Source: Coprothermobacter sp. (GTDB taxonomy: Bacteria; Coprothermobacterota; Coprothermobacteria; Coprothermobacterales; Coprothermobacteraceae). From it: 25,417 bases of DNA. This document shows positions 21,893 to 25,417 of this stretch, one piece after another (position 1 is the stretch's first letter; each line of letters starts with the position of its first letter). The notes beneath the pieces are model-generated. The model saw only the letters and a program-made list of their open reading frames with translations, ran no database searches and was not told where the DNA came from. The translations under genes were made by a program, and so were the position numbers. Location of the stretch: assembly GCA_012842545.1 (NCBI GenBank), contig DUSQ01000026.1, positions 1 to 25,417 of the forward strand. The letters are read 5' to 3'.

Positions 21893-22650
21893 GATTCATT
21901 GAAAGCCCAAAGAATCCAAAAATAAAGGAAATAAAGAAGCTTCTCACCAGCAAAAAGGAGCGCGATGATAAGGGGCAGTTTGTTATTGAGGGTCCCAAAG
22001 CTATTGAAGCTTACCTGCAAGCTGGTGGGAAAGTCTTAGAACTTCTGTACAGTAAAGATGCCAAGGACCTGCCAAAGGTGAATGCCGTTGTTACCCAATG
22101 TGCTCAAGGTGTCATGGAAGCCATTAGTGAGGTGGCTGCAGATCAAGGTGTGATCGCCATAGCTCAAAAAAGAGATTGGACTCCTCAGCAAGTGCTAAAG
22201 CGTAAACGCATCGTGGTTTTGGAACAGCTTCAAGACCCAGGCAACTTGGGCACCATTCTGCGAACCGCGGCTGCCTTTGAATACGGTATACTGCTCACTG
22301 TGGGCAGTGCCGATGTTTACAATCCCAAAGTTGTGCGTGCCCTGGCTGGTAATCTTTTGGCACCCTTTGCCTATGTCACTGAGCATGAAGCCATTGAACT
22401 TTGCAGGGATTTGTTTGTTATTACCACTTACAAGTCCTCGGAAAAACCAGATTTCAAATGGCGGCAGCCTTTTGCCATTGTACTGGGAAACGAAGGACAA
22501 GGGCTTAGCGATTCTTGGAAGCCCGTTGCAAAGGCCAACGCGTGGATACCTTCCAAAGTAGAGTCTCTAAATGTGTCAGTAACCGGTGCCATACTCATGT
22601 GGGAGGGGACGAAAGTTGGAACTGCAAAAAGTGGTAAAGATCTTATCTGA
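21889..22650 (+). CDS. SpoU/TrmH-family RNA 2'-O-methyltransferase
   Basis: 253 residues. N-terminal RNA-binding substrate domain (~1-95: SPKNPKIKEIKKLLTSKKER, FVIEGPKAIEAYL) and a SPOUT knot domain with the three motifs: LQDPGNLGTILRTAAAF, AIVLGNEGQGLS and IPSKVESLNVSVTGAILMWE. It methylates a ribose in rRNA (RlmB/TsnR-like) using SAM. Motif 3 has the usual E-S-L-N-V-x-x. GTG start overlaps pncA by 4 nt. The downstream endonuclease III begins within its 3' end. Confidence 0.93.
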   Translation: MRFIESPKNPKIKEIKKLLTSKKERDDKGQFVIEGPKAIEAYLQAGGKVLELLYSKDAKDLPKVNAVVTQCAQGVMEAISEVAADQGVIAIAQKRDWTPQQVLKRKRIVVLEQLQDPGNLGTILRTAAAFEYGILLTVGSADVYNPKVVRALAGNLLAPFAYVTEHEAIELCRDLFVITTYKSSEKPDFKWRQPFAIVLGNEGQGLSDSWKPVAKANAWIPSKVESLNVSVTGAILMWEGTKVGTAKSGKDLI

Positions 22651-23266
22651 AACCCACCAGAATGGTTTGCATTTCGACCTGCAGTTTGATAATGCTTACC
22701 AGCTTCTCATTGCTGCTCTGCTGGCTGCTCAGGCCAGCGATGAATCCGTTAACGAAATAACAAAAGAGTTTTTCCGTCGCTTTCCATCTCCAGAAACCGT
22801 GGCGGAAGCTGATGTGGAAGCACTGGAGAAAGCCATTTATCCAGTGAATTTCTACAAAACAAAAGCAAAGCGGCTCAAAGAGTGTTGCCAGGTGCTGGTG
22901 GAAAAGTACCATGGTGAGGTACCAAGCACAGTTGAAGAGCTTACAAAACTTCCTGGTGTGGGTAAAAAAACAGCTTCCATGGTGATATTGGGAGCTTTTG
23001 GCCAGCCTGCCGTGGTGGTTGACCGTCACGTACTCAGGGTATTAAGCAGGCTCGGGTTTGAGTACAAGGATGCTGACACAGCTGAGGAGGAAATTAGACA
23101 GTTGCTGCCACCTGAGTACTGGGGACTTCTTTCTTACTCCTTCATGCGCCATGGCAAGACCATTTGCTTGGCAAGGAAGCCCTTGTGCGAAAAGTGCCCT
23201 TTAAAGGACTGTTGTCCCAGCAGTACGGCCACTGCAAGTGATGGTGATGAAAGGGAAGGCATTTAA
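22616..23266 (+). CDS. nth: Endonuclease III (DNA glycosylase/AP lyase, 4Fe-4S)
   Basis: 216 residues from the chosen start. Excises oxidised pyrimidines and cleaves AP sites. Helix-hairpin-helix LPGVGKKTA holds catalytic Lys K118, and VVDRHVLRV holds the catalytic Asp D136. The iron-sulfur motif C-x6-C-x2-C-x5-C is complete at the C-terminus (C184, C191, C194, C200). The open frame reaches GTG 22586, but GGGAGGGG lies just before TTG 22616, so the shorter start was taken. It overlaps the methyltransferase by 35 nt. Together with the Ogg glycosylase it covers both oxidised pyrimidines and purines. The ten-residue tail after the cluster is unconserved. Confidence 0.94.
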   Translation: MELQKVVKILSETHQNGLHFDLQFDNAYQLLIAALLAAQASDESVNEITKEFFRRFPSPETVAEADVEALEKAIYPVNFYKTKAKRLKECCQVLVEKYHGEVPSTVEELTKLPGVGKKTASMVILGAFGQPAVVVDRHVLRVLSRLGFEYKDADTAEEEIRQLLPPEYWGLLSYSFMRHGKTICLARKPLCEKCPLKDCCPSSTATASDGDEREGI

Positions 23267-23268
23267 CT

Positions 23269-23739
23269 GTGGCACCCTTGGATTGGATCACTGTTGCTGT
23301 TGTGGTTTACTTTGCTGTTTCTGGTCTTCTCAGTGGGGCAGGAGCCCTGGCAACCACGCTAAGTGTTTTTCTCACGGTGGCATCACGTAGTTTCATAACT
23401 ACACAGCTCACTCATTGGATTTTTCAGCTTGTAAGTGGCCTCGGAGCGGACCCTTCCTATGGTCAGCCTTTGTCATTGGTACTCTCATTCTTGGTGTTTT
23501 TCGCGCTTTCGCGGTCGATCCTAAGAGCACTGCTTGGCTTTATCTTGCCAAAAGCAGGCATAGGTAGGCTTCTTTATGCTGTTGGGAGTGTGGTTGTGAA
23601 CGGTTACGCCTATTTGTACCTTCTTAACTCACTACTGCGAAGCTCATGGCAGAGCTACATGTGGCTCATGCCCTATTTCCAGGGGACTCAAACTTTTAGA
23701 CTGTTGGAAACCATTTTTGGGACTGTGACTGCTGTGTGA
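23269..23739 (+). CDS. CvpA-like integral membrane protein
   Basis: 156 residues, four to five hydrophobic segments (~5-23, 27-45, 65-95, 98-118 and 125-140). The start APLDWITVAVVVYFAVSGLLSGAG resembles CvpA-family openings (L-D-x-I...G...G). CvpA is linked in E. coli to colicin V production and envelope stress; the biochemical role is unknown. GTG at 23269 lies 2 nt after the nth stop and 12 nt after AAGGGAAGG. Family call is moderate. Confidence 0.6.
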   Translation: MAPLDWITVAVVVYFAVSGLLSGAGALATTLSVFLTVASRSFITTQLTHWIFQLVSGLGADPSYGQPLSLVLSFLVFFALSRSILRALLGFILPKAGIGRLLYAVGSVVVNGYAYLYLLNSLLRSSWQSYMWLMPYFQGTQTFRLLETIFGTVTAV

Positions 23740-23784
23740 AACTTTTTGCCTCCATATGCGTCTACTTTACGGAGGTGATACAAA

Positions 23785-24516
23785 ATGAAAAAGTTTTACA
23801 GCAATCCACTACTTGCAGTAGCACTTGTAGCAGCAGTGGTACTAGGAGCATGGTTACTCCCAGTAGGAGCGACCAGCACAGATTCGCAGGAAACCCCCAC
23901 GGTTTCTGTAAATGGTGTTGCGAGAATTCAGGTTGTTCCGGACATGGGAACGGTGAACCTGGTAGTTGAGACGACCCAAGAAACGGCTTCCAAAGCCATG
24001 GCTGAGGTAACAAAAGGTGCTAACGCCGTAGTGGAAGCAGTAAAAGGTGTCGTGAAAGATGAAAAGAACATAAGGACCAGTAACGTGAGCGTTTACCCAT
24101 GGTACGACTACACCGAAAAGGGAACTGTGCTGTTGGGATACAGAGCCACTGTGCAGATTTCCGTTAAGACCACCGTCGAAAACATTTCCTCAGTGATTGA
24201 TGCAGCGTTCAGCGCTGGTGCCACTGGCTTAGATGGCATCACCTATGAATATTCCAAGGCAGCTTCTGTCATGGACCAGCTTATAAAGGATGCCATGGCT
24301 GACGCTCGTCACAAGGCAGAAGTTGCTTTATCCGTGGAACATGCTACGCCAGGTAAATTAGTCAGTGTACAGGTTTTGGATGCATCTCAACCAGTATGGC
24401 AGAGTGATTTTAAAGGTGCGGAGTCGCCAGCTAGCGGTGGTGCAAGTATTAGTGTCATGCCCGGTGTTCAGGAAATAAGTGTCAGCGTGTCTGTTTCCTA
24501 CGTGATTAACCAATGA
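23785..24516 (+). CDS. Secreted SIMPL-domain protein (DUF541)
   Basis: 243 residues. A Sec signal peptide (~1-29, MKKFYSNPLLAVALVAAVVL with cut near PVGA-TS) precedes a SIMPL domain (~38-240): VSVNGVARIQVVPDMGTVNLVVE, ASKAMAEVTKGANAVVEAVK, IRTSNVSVYPWYDYTEKG, LGYRATVQISV and a final SVSVSVSYVI. SIMPL/DUF541 proteins are periplasmic or secreted; some are linked to oxidative stress or outer surface, function mostly unknown. ATG 23785 follows GGAGGTGAT by 6-7 nt. It sits 45 nt after the CvpA-like gene, and a terminator lies 100 nt downstream. Confidence 0.9.
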   Translation: MKKFYSNPLLAVALVAAVVLGAWLLPVGATSTDSQETPTVSVNGVARIQVVPDMGTVNLVVETTQETASKAMAEVTKGANAVVEAVKGVVKDEKNIRTSNVSVYPWYDYTEKGTVLLGYRATVQISVKTTVENISSVIDAAFSAGATGLDGITYEYSKAASVMDQLIKDAMADARHKAEVALSVEHATPGKLVSVQVLDASQPVWQSDFKGAESPASGGASISVMPGVQEISVSVSVSYVINQ

Positions 24517-24531
24517 GAAAAAGTTACATGC

Positions 24532-24615
24532 TTTCACGCACATATGGAATTTAGAGAACTATGCAGGAAAGCATCGTAAAGCCGTAGCATGGTTTAACCG
24601 ATCACTTGCGGGGGG
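24532..24615 (+). ncRNA. Possible structured RNA or leader upstream of the terminator
   Basis: The gap after the SIMPL gene is not empty. ATGCTTTC (24532-24539) is complementary to GAAAGCAT about 30 nt further on. ACGCACA follows the first arm, and later come GTAAAGCC and GTAGCATGGTTTAACCGAT. These pieces recall the conserved core of the c-di-GMP-I (GEMM) riboswitch (ACGCACA, GCAAAGCC, GGTAGC...GGTTACCGAT), but the middle hairpin of that class is not recognisable. With a strong terminator right after, this may be a terminating leader of the methyltransferase, a small RNA, or chance. Confidence 0.25.
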
Positions 24616-24656
24616 AAGAGGGCGCACGAAAGCCACGTGCGCCCTCTTTTGTTTTA
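24616..24656 (+). terminator. Strong intrinsic terminator
   Basis: AAGAGGGCGCACG (24616-24628) pairs perfectly with CGTGCGCCCTCTT (24636-24648), a 13-bp GC-rich stem with loop AAAGCCA, followed by TTTGTTTTA. It ends transcription from the SIMPL gene or from any leader RNA before it. The methyltransferase gene starts only about 20 nt later, so that gene needs its own promoter or readthrough. Confidence 0.92.
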
Positions 24657-24672
24657 CAATGGTTTTGTGTAT

Positions 24673-25401
24673 ATGGATAGTGCTGCTGACTATTTTGGCG
24701 AGCTTTACTACAAATGTTTTGCATCGAAATTGGAACAGCGTGCTGAGCAGGAAGCGGAGCTCGTTTTGAAAATGCTTGGCTCGCCTCGAAGTATTCTGGA
24801 CGTCGGGTGCGGTTGGGGACGCCATCTTCAATATTTTCTCAGATGGGGTCTGGATGCCTGGGGTGTGGAGCCAAATCCGTTCTTTGTACAAGTTTTCAAG
24901 GAACGTAATCCACTGTGGTCCGATCGAATCATACAAAGTACCATTCAGAACGTCAATGTATTCAAGCAGTTTCCAGCTGTGGTGAGCTTGTGGACCAGCA
25001 TTGGTTGGGATCAAAGTGATCAAGAGGAAAAGGAATTGTTTAGAAAACTGTCCGAGTTTCTCTTACCTGGTGGTTTACTGCTGCTGGATGTGGATAACCT
25101 AAGGGGCTGGCAAGCGCGCTTCTCCAGAAGATGGTGGGAAAATGTTGACGGCGGCTATGTCCTTGACCAGCACACTCTAAAAGGAAATAAACTTACCACA
25201 ACTCGCCAATTCCTTTTGAAGGATGGGGTCACTTACAAAGTTCACAGAGAGCTTAAACTATACACTTTGGAAGATCTGCAAGCATTGGCTAAACCTTACC
25301 AGCTTTTCTTAAGAGCTGTTTATCGCGATCTGAGCGGTAACCCTTTTTATCCTGAGGCTCCCAGAATTGTGGCCGTGTTCGAAAGAATCACCGCAGCGTG
25401 A
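24673..25401 (+). CDS. Class I SAM-dependent methyltransferase
   Basis: About 242 residues. The Rossmann-like domain has motif I ILDVGCGWGRHLQYF (residues ~39-53), an acidic end of strand 2 in WGVEPNPFFVQVFKER, and later LLPGGLLLLDVDN (motif III). The C-terminal part (GGYVLDQHTLKGNKLTTTRQ...LYTLEDLQALAKPY) follows the usual small-molecule methyltransferase pattern; the substrate is unknown. No ribosome binding site precedes ATG 24673. An in-frame GTG at 24667 lies 6 nt after a TACAAT box (24655-24660), so it could be the start of a leaderless mRNA. It runs nearly to the window end. Confidence 0.85.
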   Translation: MDSAADYFGELYYKCFASKLEQRAEQEAELVLKMLGSPRSILDVGCGWGRHLQYFLRWGLDAWGVEPNPFFVQVFKERNPLWSDRIIQSTIQNVNVFKQFPAVVSLWTSIGWDQSDQEEKELFRKLSEFLLPGGLLLLDVDNLRGWQARFSRRWWENVDGGYVLDQHTLKGNKLTTTRQFLLKDGVTYKVHRELKLYTLEDLQALAKPYQLFLRAVYRDLSGNPFYPEAPRIVAVFERITAA

Positions 25402-25417
25402 CTTCGCCCCAGCCTAA

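Noticed and set aside
1..25417. Defence island, prophage, transposon, CRISPR, tRNA or rRNA
   Set aside because: No integrase, transposase, repeat array, tRNA-like clover or rRNA signature was seen; almost all of the window is housekeeping or metabolic genes.

Overview
The window is a compact bacterial chromosome segment with 30 protein-coding genes, no rRNA, tRNA, insertion sequence or CRISPR array, and no gene-free gap longer than about 160 bases. Many genes overlap head-to-tail by ATGA or GTGA junctions. GTG and TTG starts are frequent and strong AGGAGG-type ribosome binding sites alternate with starts that have none. The content points to a small-genome, anaerobic, thermophilic, Gram-positive-related bacterium: a Firmicutes-like fmt...rsgA-rpe gene order, an archaeal/Thermotoga-type Ogg glycosylase, a LipM-like octanoyltransferase and a lone HU. 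Coprothermobacter or a close relative is my best guess; this is recognition by gene content, not a database match.

Left part (1-9016, + strand): the end of fmt, a YugP-type membrane protein that has lost its zinc-protease motif, a DUF6391-type membrane protein, a secreted three-PASTA protein, rsgA and rpe. Then come an SPFH/slipin with a 66-residue membrane partner, an orphan MalK/MsmX-type ABC ATPase, an NtrC-type sigma-54 activator, and an overlapping polyprenyl-phosphate sugar-1-phosphate transferase. The first block matches the fmt-...-prkC-rsgA-rpe cluster of Firmicutes, but the kinase part of PrkC is absent and only the PASTA ectodomain remains.

Middle (9061-14357, mostly - strand): HU with a clear promoter and terminator, then a three-gene operon of uridine kinase, a class II aldolase-like protein with altered metal ligands, and a YhaM-type OB-HD exoribonuclease. 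Divergent from it is an M18 aminopeptidase, ending at a perfect 20-bp hairpin. Next are a MarR regulator and a nitroreductase. Several minus-strand genes here (udk, marR, the nitroreductase) have a -10 hexamer only 6-8 nt before the start codon, which predicts leaderless mRNAs.

Right part (14435-25401): a DsrE-like protein plus a second nitroreductase; an overlapping operon of a beta-grasp MoaD/ThiS-like protein, LipM-like acyltransferase, cyclase-family hydrolase, SfsA and Ogg; a convergent flavin reductase; then an unusual 761-residue transketolase-family enzyme, nicotinamidase, SpoU-type rRNA methyltransferase, endonuclease III and a CvpA-like membrane protein. A secreted SIMPL protein is followed by a structured-looking stretch, a strong terminator and a class I SAM methyltransferase.

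I did not find a single clear-cut new defence or mobile system. The most interesting signals are the set of apparently decayed or repurposed enzymes (YugP-like, PASTA-only, aldolase-like, tailless MoaD-like), the leaderless promoters, and the divergent transketolase.
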